Shown piece after piece: positions 37,968-46,778 of a DNA stretch of 64,000 nucleotides. Position numbers and translations under genes: made by a program. How positions within the stretch are numbered: the stretch's first letter is position 1; every line of letters begins with the position of its first letter. The stretch covers positions 51,280-115,279 of the forward strand of contig JAGXLL010000001.1 in assembly GCA_018334675.1 (NCBI GenBank). The letters are read 5' to 3'. The DNA is from Bacteroidales bacterium. GTDB taxonomy: Bacteria > Bacteroidota > Bacteroidia > Bacteroidales > UBA12077. The notes under the pieces were generated by a model. That model ran no database searches and was not told where the DNA came from. It was given only the letters and a program-made list of their open reading frames with translations.

Positions 37968-38774
37968 ATGCCCCGACTCATACAAATAGAGAACATCAAG
38001 ACCTTTTCGTCCAACACGTTCCGGGTGATCATCAGTCTGCACCTGTTGTTTTTTGTCTTGGTATTGCTGTCGATCTCCCGGGTAGAGGTGAGCCTGGGGG
38101 AGTTTTCCGTTAGCCGCCTGTATCAGTTTCCCGATGTCTGGGAGTTTTTTCCCTGGATCGCCAGTTGGTTCAATATCCTGCTGGCTGTTTTGATCATTGT
38201 TCTCACTTGCAACGAGTTCCGCTACAATACTTTTCGACAGCAGGTAATGAATGGATTGCATGAGGGTCATTTGTTGCTGGGCAAAATTTATATCATCCTG
38301 GTTATAGCAGTCTATGCCCTGTTGTTGGTGGTTGTTTCCGGGGTGGTTTCCGGTTCGCTGCAGGCAGGCCCGCAATCAAGCCTGATGGATTTGTCGGGCT
38401 TTCAGCATGTGGGCATCTACTTGCTTCAAACGGTAGCATATATGTCTATGGCCCTTCTTTTTGCTGTATTACTAAGGAACAATGGCCTGGCCATAATCAT
38501 CTTCATCCTGTATCTGTTCCCGGGCGAAGTGATCCTGAGGAATGTGATCTTTCCCTCCGTTGAATCCTATTTCCCGGCCAAGCTGATCAGTGACCTTACC
38601 CCTTTGCCATCGATGTTTACATCCAGCCTCGCTCCCCTCCAGGGCAGCGGTTTTCAGATGGGCACAACGGTTCAGGAAGGTCTTACTGTGGCACAAAGCA
38701 CAGGTTTCGCAGCACTTTATGTGGTGGTCTTTCTTGGTATTACCTACTGGGTGCTCAGGAAAAGAAGCATCTAG
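37968..38774 (+). CDS. ABC-2 type transporter permease
   Basis: The protein has 268 residues with about six membrane helices. The pattern includes an initial charged segment (MPRLIQIENIKTFSSNTFRVI), a DVWEFFPWIASWFN loop and the TCNEFRYNTFRQQVMNGLHEGHLLLGKI motif characteristic of two-subunit ABC-2 permeases. It forms a complete exporter with the preceding ATPase. Its stop overlaps by two bases a possible minus-strand gene remnant. Confidence 0.85.
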   Translation: MPRLIQIENIKTFSSNTFRVIISLHLLFFVLVLLSISRVEVSLGEFSVSRLYQFPDVWEFFPWIASWFNILLAVLIIVLTCNEFRYNTFRQQVMNGLHEGHLLLGKIYIILVIAVYALLLVVVSGVVSGSLQAGPQSSLMDLSGFQHVGIYLLQTVAYMSMALLFAVLLRNNGLAIIIFILYLFPGEVILRNVIFPSVESYFPAKLISDLTPLPSMFTSSLAPLQGSGFQMGTTVQEGLTVAQSTGFAALYVVVFLGITYWVLRKRSI

Positions 38775-38949
38775 TTGCCTTGCCAGCCCCGCTTTTGTCT
38801 GAGCAGCGCCCGAGAGGTTGCATACTGATTTTCCCGGTAGCGGGCTTGAATTTTTTCCAGTTGCTCATCGGTAAGAGGTTACTCCAACATAGCCCGGGCG
38901 ATCATATTGTTCTGATGGATGACTTCTATGTTGCGCTCGGTTCTTTTTC
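38771..38949 (-). pseudogene. Possible decayed gene fragment downstream of the DppC-like permease
   Basis: On the minus strand one frame reads TERNIEVIHQNNMIARAMLE, a TAA stop (at 38881-38879), then PLTDEQLEKIQARYRENQ...LRQKRGWQGN before a final TAG at 38773-38771. The amino acid composition on both sides of the TAA is protein-like (helical, charged, no rare-residue clutter), which suggests the C-terminal part of a gene broken by a nonsense mutation. No start codon or family was recognised. It may also be chance. Confidence 0.3.
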
Positions 38950-40191
38950 TCAGGTTATTCTGATGTTGGTTTGGGTATCGAGGGCATCCCGCAACCCGTT
39001 GCCAATAAGGGTAAAGGAGAGCACGGTCAGCATGATCGCCACACCGGGCAGTATAGCCAGGTAGCCCATATCTACCAGGATAAAACCGTAGTGTTGTTTG
39101 ATCATTGTGCCCCAGGAAGGCATAGGAGGTTGCACCCCGATGCCCAGGAAGCTGAGCCCTGCCTCGATTAGAATGGCAGAGGCGAAGTTGGCCGCAGAGA
39201 TGATGATCACCGGATTGATCACGTTGGGAAGGATGTGGCGGATGATGATTCTTCCCGAAGGAAACCCCATGGCCTGAGCGGCCTCAACAAACTCCTTCTC
39301 CCGCAGGGAGATGATCTGTCCTCTCACTACCCGGGCCACCTCCACCCACATGGTCAGGCCAACGGCAATGAAGATTTGCCAGAACCCTTTACCGATCACC
39401 AGGGTGATGGCTATGACCATCAGCAGGGTGGGGATGCTCCATACAACGTTGATCAGCCACATGATCAGATCATCCACTTTTCCCCGGAAATATCCGGCCA
39501 CCGAGCCCAGGGTAAGTCCGATCAACAGGGAGATGAAAACAGAGATGAATCCCACCGACAGGGAGATCCTGGCCCCAATGATCAGCCTGCTTAACAGGTC
39601 CCGCCCAAAGCGGTCGGTTCCCAGTAGAAAAGTGGTATGGGTGAGGTGTTCGTTGGCGATCTTTTTTTTGAGCTCCCGGTAGGGGATGGATCTCTTCTTT
39701 CCTCTGATATCGGTAAAATGGAAGGATTCATTTTCAAGGCTTACCGGTTCATCCCGATTGATTGCAAAAGCTACATCTACGGGATGCACCTCCCGGACAA
39801 ATTTTTCTTCTTCCTTGTATTGGGTGTATTCCTCGATGATCATTTTTTGCCCCTGAAAGGAATATTTTTGGAAGGGGATCAGGTCATAGGCACTGGGCTT
39901 GCCTATGAGCATGTTTTTCAACACGTTTGTTTCTTTCCGGACTTCGTTCCGTCGTTTTTTGATCATATTTACGCTGAATCCGGGTTTGCTGGTAGTAAGG
40001 GACAGATGCTGTGAATTGGCGTTGGGTGTGGAATCGGGGGTGATCCAGTAACCCAGCAGGGCAACCAGGAAAAGCAGTAAGAGGAAGATCCCTCCACCCA
40101 TAGAGAAATGGTTCCGGCGGAAACGCCTCCATGCTATTTTGCCCGGGGTATGGGCTGTATGGGGATTGGGGGAGGGGCCTTTGTTTTTCAT
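38950..40191 (-). CDS. ABC transporter permease, DppC/OppC family
   Basis: From the ATG at 40191 the protein has 413 residues (a TTG at 40203 is less likely). The N-terminus RRFRRNHFSMGGGIFLLLL is the OppC-type leader and first helix. The C-terminal half (from LLGTDRFGRDLLSRLIIGARISL) has five helices and the EAA loop EFVEAAQAMGFPSGRIIIRHILPN. The periplasmic insert between the first helix and LGTDRFGRD is unusually long (about 150 residues). It would import peptides or similar solutes, but no partner permease, ATPase or binding protein is adjacent. Confidence 0.88.
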   Translation of the reverse strand: MKNKGPSPNPHTAHTPGKIAWRRFRRNHFSMGGGIFLLLLFLVALLGYWITPDSTPNANSQHLSLTTSKPGFSVNMIKKRRNEVRKETNVLKNMLIGKPSAYDLIPFQKYSFQGQKMIIEEYTQYKEEEKFVREVHPVDVAFAINRDEPVSLENESFHFTDIRGKKRSIPYRELKKKIANEHLTHTTFLLGTDRFGRDLLSRLIIGARISLSVGFISVFISLLIGLTLGSVAGYFRGKVDDLIMWLINVVWSIPTLLMVIAITLVIGKGFWQIFIAVGLTMWVEVARVVRGQIISLREKEFVEAAQAMGFPSGRIIIRHILPNVINPVIIISAANFASAILIEAGLSFLGIGVQPPMPSWGTMIKQHYGFILVDMGYLAILPGVAIMLTVLSFTLIGNGLRDALDTQTNIRIT

Positions 40192-40219
40192 GACAGCCAA
40201 CAAAATAAATATATTTTAC

Positions 40220-41359
40220 TCAATTTACATGATAATGGCGGTTTTTCCATGTAAAACCGCTCAGCCTGCCGGCAAGGGCAGAGAGGCTGCTATAGAGCGG
40301 ATACAGCAGCTGGCCGGGTATGAAGATCCACTTGAGGTTTTGCTTGTTGAAATGCCTCATGGCAGGCCATACAAGCAGGGCATCGATGGCCATCTTTGCC
40401 GGGAAGCCGGCCAGCAGCGGGCCGGTAAAGGCATGGCTGAACAGCGAGCCTGCCAGCAGGCACACCAGCCAAACGTTGGTAAGCATGACCACCGCACCTG
40501 TCGCCAGGATGTCCGGATCACGGTAGTGCCGGCTTTTCGAAGCCCATCTTTTGCGTTGGTTCCAGAAGTCGGCCAAGCGGGTGGCGGGCTGCGTCAAAAC
40601 CATGGCTTCCGGATCCGGGTTGAAGGCAATTTTGCCGGGATCCAGTTTTTTTACCTTCAACAGCAACATGGTGTCATCGCCCGATGCGAGGGCATGCATC
40701 AGCGGATCATCCAGCCGGTAAAACAGTTTCCTGGGAAAAGCCATATTTGCTGCGTTACAAAACATGGCCCGTCCCAGCCGACTGCTCCCTGCCGCGGTGG
40801 CCATGAGGGTGAGAAATTCCAGGGACTGAAACCGGGTGAGTAAACCGGGGCTGCCCTCTTCATATAATACCGGGCCGAACATCAGAAGCAAATGGTGATG
40901 CTCATAAAATGCCGCCAGGCTGGTAAGCCAGTGGCGGCCCATACGGCAATCCCCATCAGTGGTGACAATAAGCTCACCCGCTGCCTGGCCAATCCCCCGG
41001 GCCAGGGCCGCCTTCTTGCCGGCTTCACCGCCCCTGTTCTCCATGACCTGCAGGCTGAAATCTGAAGCATCCCTCCATCGCTGCAACCTGCTCAGGGTAG
41101 AATCCTGTGAATGGTCATTCACGGCTATGACCTCCCATTTCTCCAAAGGATAATCCTGAAGCGCCAGCGACTCAAAGAGCCTGTCCAGTTGCCCGGCCTC
41201 ATTCCTCAAAGGTATGACTACCGATATTCGGGTGTTCTGGCTGGCCGGCTTCACTCCCAACCCCAACCCCCGTGCCTTGTTCCAGCCATAGGCCAGGCTG
41301 GCGAGAAGCACCAGATAGGGGATGAAAATGAACAGCGTGACCACCTCCGGGATTGTCAT
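40220..41359 (-). CDS. Family 2 glycosyltransferase (membrane)
   Basis: The protein has 379 residues. An N-terminal membrane helix precedes the GT2 core: ISVVIPLRNEAGQLDRL, EVIAVNDHSQDST, VTTDGDCRMG (DxD-like), then the ASGDDTMLLLKV and QRKRWASK (QxxRW-like) motifs of processive or polyprenyl-linked enzymes. Two or three C-terminal helices follow. It probably makes a surface glycan or glycolipid. It lies 28 bases upstream of the DppC-like permease. Confidence 0.88.
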   Translation of the reverse strand: MTIPEVVTLFIFIPYLVLLASLAYGWNKARGLGLGVKPASQNTRISVVIPLRNEAGQLDRLFESLALQDYPLEKWEVIAVNDHSQDSTLSRLQRWRDASDFSLQVMENRGGEAGKKAALARGIGQAAGELIVTTDGDCRMGRHWLTSLAAFYEHHHLLLMFGPVLYEEGSPGLLTRFQSLEFLTLMATAAGSSRLGRAMFCNAANMAFPRKLFYRLDDPLMHALASGDDTMLLLKVKKLDPGKIAFNPDPEAMVLTQPATRLADFWNQRKRWASKSRHYRDPDILATGAVVMLTNVWLVCLLAGSLFSHAFTGPLLAGFPAKMAIDALLVWPAMRHFNKQNLKWIFIPGQLLYPLYSSLSALAGRLSGFTWKNRHYHVN

Positions 41360-41381
41360 AGCTTTTGGGATCCTTTGCTTC

Positions 41382-41389
41382 CAAAATTA
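41382..41389 (-). promoter_or_regulatory. -7 element upstream of the GT2 gene
   Basis: The minus strand reads TAATTTTG, an exact TAnnTTTG, 22 bases before the start codon. Confidence 0.45.
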
Positions 41390-41534
41390 ACCTTATTTTG
41401 ATAATTCTCCATACCTCCCAAATATTTGAACAAATGCGCCGCTAATTTTTTATTTTGTAAATTAATTTTTAAACTTGTTATGTCGAACAATCGGTTTTAT
41501 TAACTGTGGTATACATAAAATAATGCCTACAAAA

Positions 41535-41567
41535 TTGACATTATTTTGATCGATTTGATTACATTTG
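41535..41567 (+). promoter_or_regulatory. Promoter of the bifunctional nuclease gene
   Basis: A -33 TTG (41535-41537) and -7 TACATTTG (41560-41567) are separated by 22 bp; the start codon is 41 bases downstream. Confidence 0.6.
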
Positions 41568-41608
41568 CATGAAGGTAAACACTTGAAAAGGGGCAGTTTT
41601 CCAATTAT

Positions 41609-42208
41609 ATGAATAAAATAAAATTAAACGTACTTGGGATTTCATACAGCCAGACGCAAACCGGTGCCTACGCATTGGTGTTGACCGAGGAAAAAGGAGA
41701 GCGGCGGATCCCCATCATCATCGGAGGTTTTGAAGCCCAGTCTATAGCTATTCAGCTGGAAGGGCTTAAGCCACCCAGGCCATTGACACATGATCTTTTT
41801 CACAATTTTGCATTGACCTTTAAGATCAATCTCACAGAGGTGATCATTTATAAGTTGGAAGAGGGCGTTTTTTATTCCCAGCTGATCTGTCAGAGCGATG
41901 GAGAGGAAGTGGTGATCGATGCCCGTACCTCAGATGCCATTGCCCTGGCCCTGCGGTTTAAATGCCCCATATATACCACCGAAGAGATTCTTTCCAAGTC
42001 AGGCATTGTCATTGATCTGGAGCAGGATAAAGGCAGCGGCCAGGTCAAAGGCGAAAAAAAGACCAAGAAAACCACCAAAGAATCCAATCAGCAATACCGG
42101 GACATGCCGTTGGGAGAGCTGGAAGAATTGCTGAATGAAGCCGTTAATAATGAAGAATACGAAAAAGCTTCCCTGATACGTGACGAAATCAAACGCAGAA
42201 AGAAATAA
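41609..42208 (+). CDS. Bifunctional nuclease (BFN, DUF151) family protein with UVR motif
   Basis: The protein has 199 residues. The BFN domain (residues ~1-135) shows GERRIPIIIGGFEAQSIAIQLEG, HDLFHNFALTF and the DARTSDAIALALRFKCPIYTTEEI motif. A Lys-rich linker leads to a UvrB/UvrC-type motif at the C-terminus (LEELLNEAVNNEEYEKASLIRDEIKRR). Plant and archaeal relatives have nuclease activity; the bacterial role is not settled. It has its own promoter and is followed after 31 bases by the nucleoside transporter. Confidence 0.9.
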   Translation: MNKIKLNVLGISYSQTQTGAYALVLTEEKGERRIPIIIGGFEAQSIAIQLEGLKPPRPLTHDLFHNFALTFKINLTEVIIYKLEEGVFYSQLICQSDGEEVVIDARTSDAIALALRFKCPIYTTEEILSKSGIVIDLEQDKGSGQVKGEKKTKKTTKESNQQYRDMPLGELEELLNEAVNNEEYEKASLIRDEIKRRKK

Positions 42209-42239
42209 CTCCATACCCGTATTTCTGAAAGCCTCCCCC

Positions 42240-43769
42240 ATGAAGAAAATACTTGTGCTTGTATCCGTACTTTTAGTAAGTACCGGATTCGTCGTTTTAC
42301 AAACTTCTGATCAGTCCGCAACACCCGATAGCACCCGGCAGGAACAAGTTGACACGGCTTATGCCAGGCCTGATCTCAATCCGGAGGGCAGCGATGAGGC
42401 CGTAGCATCGGGCGGAACCGGACGGGAAAACATCCTGCTCAAGAGAAACAACAATGACGGATTTTCAATGATGGCCGTTTTAAGAGGCCTTTTGGGCCTG
42501 GCGGTTTTAATTTTCCTTGCCTGGCTGTTTAGTGCCAACAGGAAAGCCGTGGATTGGTCGGTGGTGGCTAAAGGGCTGGCCATACAAGTGGTATTGGCGC
42601 TGAGCATCTTGTATATTCCGGCGGTGGCGATGGTTTTTGATTTCGTAGGAAACATATTCGTTAAGATACTTGATTTTACCGAAGCAGGCAGTGAATTTCT
42701 GTTCGGCCCCCTGATGAATACCGATTCCATTGGCTACATCTTTGCTTTCAAGATCCTGCCTACCATCATCTTTTTCTCTGCCCTGACCAGCGTGTTGTTT
42801 TATTTCGGAGTCATCCAGATAGTGGTTAAAGGCCTGGCCTGGCTGATGATCAAAGCCATGAAGCTTTCGGGCATGGAAAGCCTGTCGGTGGCCGGCAACA
42901 TTTTTATAGGACAAACCGAATCCCCGCTGATGATCAAGGAGTACCTGCCCAAGATGAATGATTCTGAAATGCTGCTGGTGATGATAGGTGGTATGGCTAC
43001 CGTGGCCGGCGGGGTGATGGCGGCCTATATCGGTTTTTTGGGAGGTGATGATCCCGTTCAGCGGGTGCTGTTCGCCAAACACCTGCTTACGGCTTCAGTG
43101 ATGGCCGCCCCCGGTGCTGTGGTGGTGTCCAAGATCCTGATGCCTCAGACTCAGGAAGTGACCAAAGAAATCCATGTTTCCATGAATAAGGTTGGATCCA
43201 ACTTTCTGGATGCCCTGTCCAATGGCACACTTCAGGGCCTGAAGCTGGCAGCTAACGTAGGGGCTATGCTGCTGGTGTTTTTTGCTTTTATTGCCATGAT
43301 CAACTTTATCTTTCTCAAGGTAGGTGACTGGACTGCCCTGAACCAGAGCATCGCAGATGTCACCAACGGACAGTATCAGAATTTGTCGCTTGAGTTTGTG
43401 CTGGGGTATTTATTTGCTCCTTTGATGTGGCTGATCGGTGTGGCCCAGTCCGATGTCACCCTTTTGGGGCAGTTGCTGGGTGAGAAGCTGATCGCCAGCG
43501 AGTTCGTAGGCTATACGTCCCTGGCAGAGATGAAATCGGCGGGGCAGGCTGCATTTGGTAAGTTTGTCGAATACAAGTCGATCATCATGGCTACCTATAT
43601 GCTCTGCGGATTCGCCAACTTTGCTTCCATCGGCATTCAGATTGGAGGCATCGGGGGACTGGCTCCTAACAAACGCAGCTTCTTATCCGCTAACGGTATG
43701 CGTGCCCTGATCGGAGGTACCATCGCCTCGCTCTTCTCAGCTACCATCATCGGGATGATTATGGGATAG
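42240..43769 (+). CDS. Concentrative nucleoside transporter (NupC/CNT family)
   Basis: From the ATG at 42240 the protein has 509 residues; a longer form would overlap the preceding gene. An N-terminal hydrophobic signal and a ~60-residue polar region, unusual for bacterial CNTs, precede the core. CNT motifs include FFSALTSVLFYFGVIQ, GQTESPLMIKEYLPKM (nucleoside/sodium-binding loop), FMLVMIGGMATVAGG-like, and CGFANFASIGIQIGGIGG near the C-terminus. It should import nucleosides with sodium or protons. Confidence 0.92.
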   Translation: MKKILVLVSVLLVSTGFVVLQTSDQSATPDSTRQEQVDTAYARPDLNPEGSDEAVASGGTGRENILLKRNNNDGFSMMAVLRGLLGLAVLIFLAWLFSANRKAVDWSVVAKGLAIQVVLALSILYIPAVAMVFDFVGNIFVKILDFTEAGSEFLFGPLMNTDSIGYIFAFKILPTIIFFSALTSVLFYFGVIQIVVKGLAWLMIKAMKLSGMESLSVAGNIFIGQTESPLMIKEYLPKMNDSEMLLVMIGGMATVAGGVMAAYIGFLGGDDPVQRVLFAKHLLTASVMAAPGAVVVSKILMPQTQEVTKEIHVSMNKVGSNFLDALSNGTLQGLKLAANVGAMLLVFFAFIAMINFIFLKVGDWTALNQSIADVTNGQYQNLSLEFVLGYLFAPLMWLIGVAQSDVTLLGQLLGEKLIASEFVGYTSLAEMKSAGQAAFGKFVEYKSIIMATYMLCGFANFASIGIQIGGIGGLAPNKRSFLSANGMRALIGGTIASLFSATIIGMIMG

Positions 43770-43799
43770 CCAAAAAACGGTTTAAGTTGAAAGTTGAAC

Positions 43800-43883
43800 T
43801 TTCTCAGTTTTGTTCTTAGCCTTAGCCTCATATTAACAATTTAACAATATATTTAACCTTTTTTCTTTCTCAGTCTTAGCCTA
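43800..43883. repeat. Imperfect direct repeats in the gap before the cyclophilin gene
   Basis: TTTCTCAG followed by TCTTAGCCT occurs at 43800-43822 and again at 43866-43882. The region between is AT-rich (TTAACAATTTAACAATATATTTAAC). Possibly regulatory or a small duplication. Confidence 0.4.
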
Positions 43884-43901
43884 ATTTAATCATTGTATAC
43901 T

Positions 43902-44513
43902 ATGAAAATATTCAAGATCCTTTTACTGGGAATGCTTTTATGGCCGGTGACATCCATTTCACAAGGCATTCCGGATAACGAGAACGATTACCTGATCACC
44001 CTGAACACCGATTATGGTGAGATCATGATGGTGCTCTACGATGAAACCCCTATCCATAAGATGAATTTCGTAGACCTGGCTCGTGCCGGTGTTTATGATC
44101 ATGTCAGCTTTCACCGGGTGATCGACCATTTTATGATCCAGACCGGCGAACCGGAGACCCGGAACAAACCGGCCGATTATGATGCCTCCATCATCCAGAA
44201 AACCCTGCCTGCCGAGATACGTCCCAACATCAAGAATACATACGGGGCAGTGGGTGCTGCAAGACGTGACAATCCTCAGAAATCCTCCAACGGCAGCCAG
44301 TTCTACATCATCGAAAGTCCGAAGGGTGCCCCTCACCTCGATGGGGATTACACGGTATTTGGGCGGGTGGTGAGCGGTTTGCGGGTGGTCCACAAGATTG
44401 CTTCTGTAGAGACCGATAAAAATGATCGACCCAAAAAAGCTATCCGGATGACCGTGAAGGTGAGTACGGTGAAGCGTTCACAGATAGAAAAATACTATAG
44501 TTACGAATATTGA
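43902..44513 (+). CDS. Cyclophilin-type peptidyl-prolyl isomerase, exported
   Basis: From the ATG at 43902 the protein has 203 residues (a TTG at 43893 is less likely). An N-terminal signal peptide (MKIFKILLLGMLLWPVTSIS) precedes a cyclophilin domain with VSFHRVIDHFMIQTGEPETR (catalytic Arg in FHRV), AVGAARRDNPQKSSNGSQFYI and VFGRVVSGLRVVHKIA. It should assist folding in the periplasm. It converges with the glycerate kinase gene, 2 bases apart. Confidence 0.93.
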   Translation: MKIFKILLLGMLLWPVTSISQGIPDNENDYLITLNTDYGEIMMVLYDETPIHKMNFVDLARAGVYDHVSFHRVIDHFMIQTGEPETRNKPADYDASIIQKTLPAEIRPNIKNTYGAVGAARRDNPQKSSNGSQFYIIESPKGAPHLDGDYTVFGRVVSGLRVVHKIASVETDKNDRPKKAIRMTVKVSTVKRSQIEKYYSYEY

Positions 44514-44515
44514 TT

Positions 44516-45649
44516 TTAATGGGCAAGCCGGCCTGTCAGGCCGATGATTTGACCGATACGCCGGCCTGTGTTTTTAAGCAGTATTTTTGCTGATGCAAGG
44601 GCGGATGGCAGATCGATGGGTTTTTCCATCACCGGGAGCAGCAGGTCAAAGCCTTCGGGGTGATCGGTTTCCAGGCTTCCGGTCACGGCAATAACCGGTT
44701 TGTTATGTTGGTTTGCCAGCCGGGCCACACCGAAGGGTGTTTTACCGCAATGGGTTTGCGCGTCGATTTTTCCTTCTCCGGTGATGATCAGGTCGTTTTC
44801 CCGAATCCTTTTTTCCAGATTGAGTTCCCGGGCCACCAGGTTGAATCCGTTTTCCAGGGTAGCCAGGGAGAAGGCAAGGAGGCTGACAGCCAGTCCGCCG
44901 GCTGCACCTGTGCCGGAGATGGTAAGCAGATCTTGCGAAGTGTATTTTTGCAGCAGGCGGGCATAGCTCTCCAGGTTTTGGTCGAGTAGCTTCAGGTCGC
45001 CGGGGCGGGCCCCTTTTTGCGGACCGTAAACATAAGCTGCGCCATGAGGACCTGTTAAGGGATTGTCCACATCACCGGCAATAGATATGCTGGTCTCCTT
45101 GAGTCGGGCATCCAGCTGGCTGGTGTCGATATGGCGTATATGGCTGAGGTTTTTACCTACTGGGAGGATCGATTCCTGGTTGGGGTCGTAGAAACGGGCA
45201 CCCAGGGCATGCAGCAGGCCTGCTCCGCCATCGATGGTCGCACTGCCTCCGATGCCCAGTATGATCCTTCGGCATCCCTGATCCAGGGCGGAGCGTATCA
45301 ATTCGCCGGTACCATAGGTGGTAGTGAAAAAGGGGTTTCTTTCTTGTTCCGTGAGTTGTTCAATGCCTGAGGCGGCAGCCATCTCAATGACGGCGGTTTG
45401 TCCTCCCCCCAGCAGGCCAAAAACAGCAGCGACCGGGCGCATCAACGGGTCATGAACCTGCGTTTCTATCCTCTTACCATTGGTAGCATCCACCAGGGTC
45501 CGCACCGTACCTTCCCCACCATCGGCCAACGGCAAGAGGTTAAGGGTTAGATCATCCCGTTCATCCCGCAATCCTTCTGCCAGGCTGTTACAAACCTCCA
45601 GGGCACTCATGCTGTGCTTGAACGAGTCGCTGCAGATCAGAACTTTCAT
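44516..45649 (-). CDS. Glycerate 2-kinase family
   Basis: The protein has 377 residues. The opening KVLICSDSFKHSMSALEVCNSLAEGL, then LPLADGGEGTVRTLV, GIGGSATIDGGAGLLHALGA, and ITGEGKIDAQTHCGKTPFGVARLA are the glycerate kinase (GarK/GlxK) blocks in order. It phosphorylates glycerate with ATP. It starts 8 bases after the histidine kinase stop, so the two are likely one transcript, a pairing without obvious functional logic. Confidence 0.94.
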   Translation of the reverse strand: MKVLICSDSFKHSMSALEVCNSLAEGLRDERDDLTLNLLPLADGGEGTVRTLVDATNGKRIETQVHDPLMRPVAAVFGLLGGGQTAVIEMAAASGIEQLTEQERNPFFTTTYGTGELIRSALDQGCRRIILGIGGSATIDGGAGLLHALGARFYDPNQESILPVGKNLSHIRHIDTSQLDARLKETSISIAGDVDNPLTGPHGAAYVYGPQKGARPGDLKLLDQNLESYARLLQKYTSQDLLTISGTGAAGGLAVSLLAFSLATLENGFNLVARELNLEKRIRENDLIITGEGKIDAQTHCGKTPFGVARLANQHNKPVIAVTGSLETDHPEGFDLLLPVMEKPIDLPSALASAKILLKNTGRRIGQIIGLTGRLAH

Positions 45650-45657
45650 AATTCCTT

Positions 45658-46707
45658 TTATTTCTTAGCAGCTTTCTGTAAGGTGAAGGCAAAAGAGGTG
45701 CCTTTTCCGGGTGTGCTGCGAACATTGATGGTTTGGCCGTGGGCCTCTATGATGTGCTTAACAATGGCCAGCCCCAGGCCTGTGCCGCCCTGCTGACGGG
45801 AACGGCTTTTGTCGACCCGGTAAAAGCGCTCGAAGATCCGGGGTATCTCACTCTCCTTGATGCCCAGCCCATTATCGGTGATCTCGATCAGGATATTCTC
45901 GCCCATGTCCAGGAAAGACACGGTGGTACGCCCGTTCTCCCGGCCATAGTTGATGGAATTGACCACCAGGTTGGTCACCAGCTGATAGATGCGCTCCTTG
46001 TCGGCATATACCTTGACCGACTTGTCATATTTGGAGGTAAAGGAAAGGCGGGTGCCTTTCTCCCTGGCCTTGAGCTCCTGTGCCTCGAAAACATCCTTCA
46101 TCAGATCTACCATGTCGAAGGTTTCATAATTGAGCTCCAGCTCCCCCGATTCCAGCTTGGTGATGGCCTCCAGATCCTCCACGATCGATATCATCCGGTT
46201 GATGCTTTTCTCCGTTTTCTTTAGGTATTTCTTGTTGATATCCGGATCATCAATGGCTCCGTCCAGCAAAGTGAGCACATAACCCTGTATATTAAAGATG
46301 GGTGTTTTCAGCTCATGGGATACGTTGCCCAGGAATTCCTTTCTGTATTTGGCCATCTGTTTGAGCTGGGCAATCTCCCTGGTTTTGTTGCGGGCCCAGT
46401 TGATCACTTCATCATTGACCTCCCGTATGATGTCTTTGTCCTCAAAATCGCGCCGCAGATCCTTCTCAGGGATGTTTTTTTGATGGATGGTCTTATAGAT
46501 GGGGTTGATCTTTTCAAAGATGAAGCTGTTCAACATGTAGTATACCACGATGTATACTGCGATGAAGATGAAAAGGATACCGAAAAGCAACGGCCATAAA
46601 TTTTGCGATCTGTCGAATAACATCATCGATACTAAAACCATTGCGGCTATGAAGGAGGTTATCAATGAGATATTAACCGCCATCTGGCGGGGTGAAGCAG
46701 CTTTCAT
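45658..46707 (-). CDS. Sensor histidine kinase (PhoR-like)
   Basis: The protein has 349 residues. Two closely spaced N-terminal membrane helices (about 10-30 and 38-60) leave almost no periplasmic sensor. The linker leads to the dimerisation/H-box NVSHELKTPIFNIQGYVLTLLDGA with His131 as phosphorylation site, then N (LVTNLVVNSINYG), G1 (ITDNGLGI), F (IFERFYRVD) and G2 (GGTGLGLAIVK) boxes. No response regulator gene is next to it in this window, so its partner is elsewhere. Confidence 0.93.
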   Translation of the reverse strand: MKAASPRQMAVNISLITSFIAAMVLVSMMLFDRSQNLWPLLFGILFIFIAVYIVVYYMLNSFIFEKINPIYKTIHQKNIPEKDLRRDFEDKDIIREVNDEVINWARNKTREIAQLKQMAKYRKEFLGNVSHELKTPIFNIQGYVLTLLDGAIDDPDINKKYLKKTEKSINRMISIVEDLEAITKLESGELELNYETFDMVDLMKDVFEAQELKAREKGTRLSFTSKYDKSVKVYADKERIYQLVTNLVVNSINYGRENGRTTVSFLDMGENILIEITDNGLGIKESEIPRIFERFYRVDKSRSRQQGGTGLGLAIVKHIIEAHGQTINVRSTPGKGTSFAFTLQKAAKK

Positions 46708-46778
46708 GATCCGGATATTTAAAGTTCCTAATGAATGAAAAACGACCGGTGTCGTGATATCTTATGTTTTTTTCTTTT

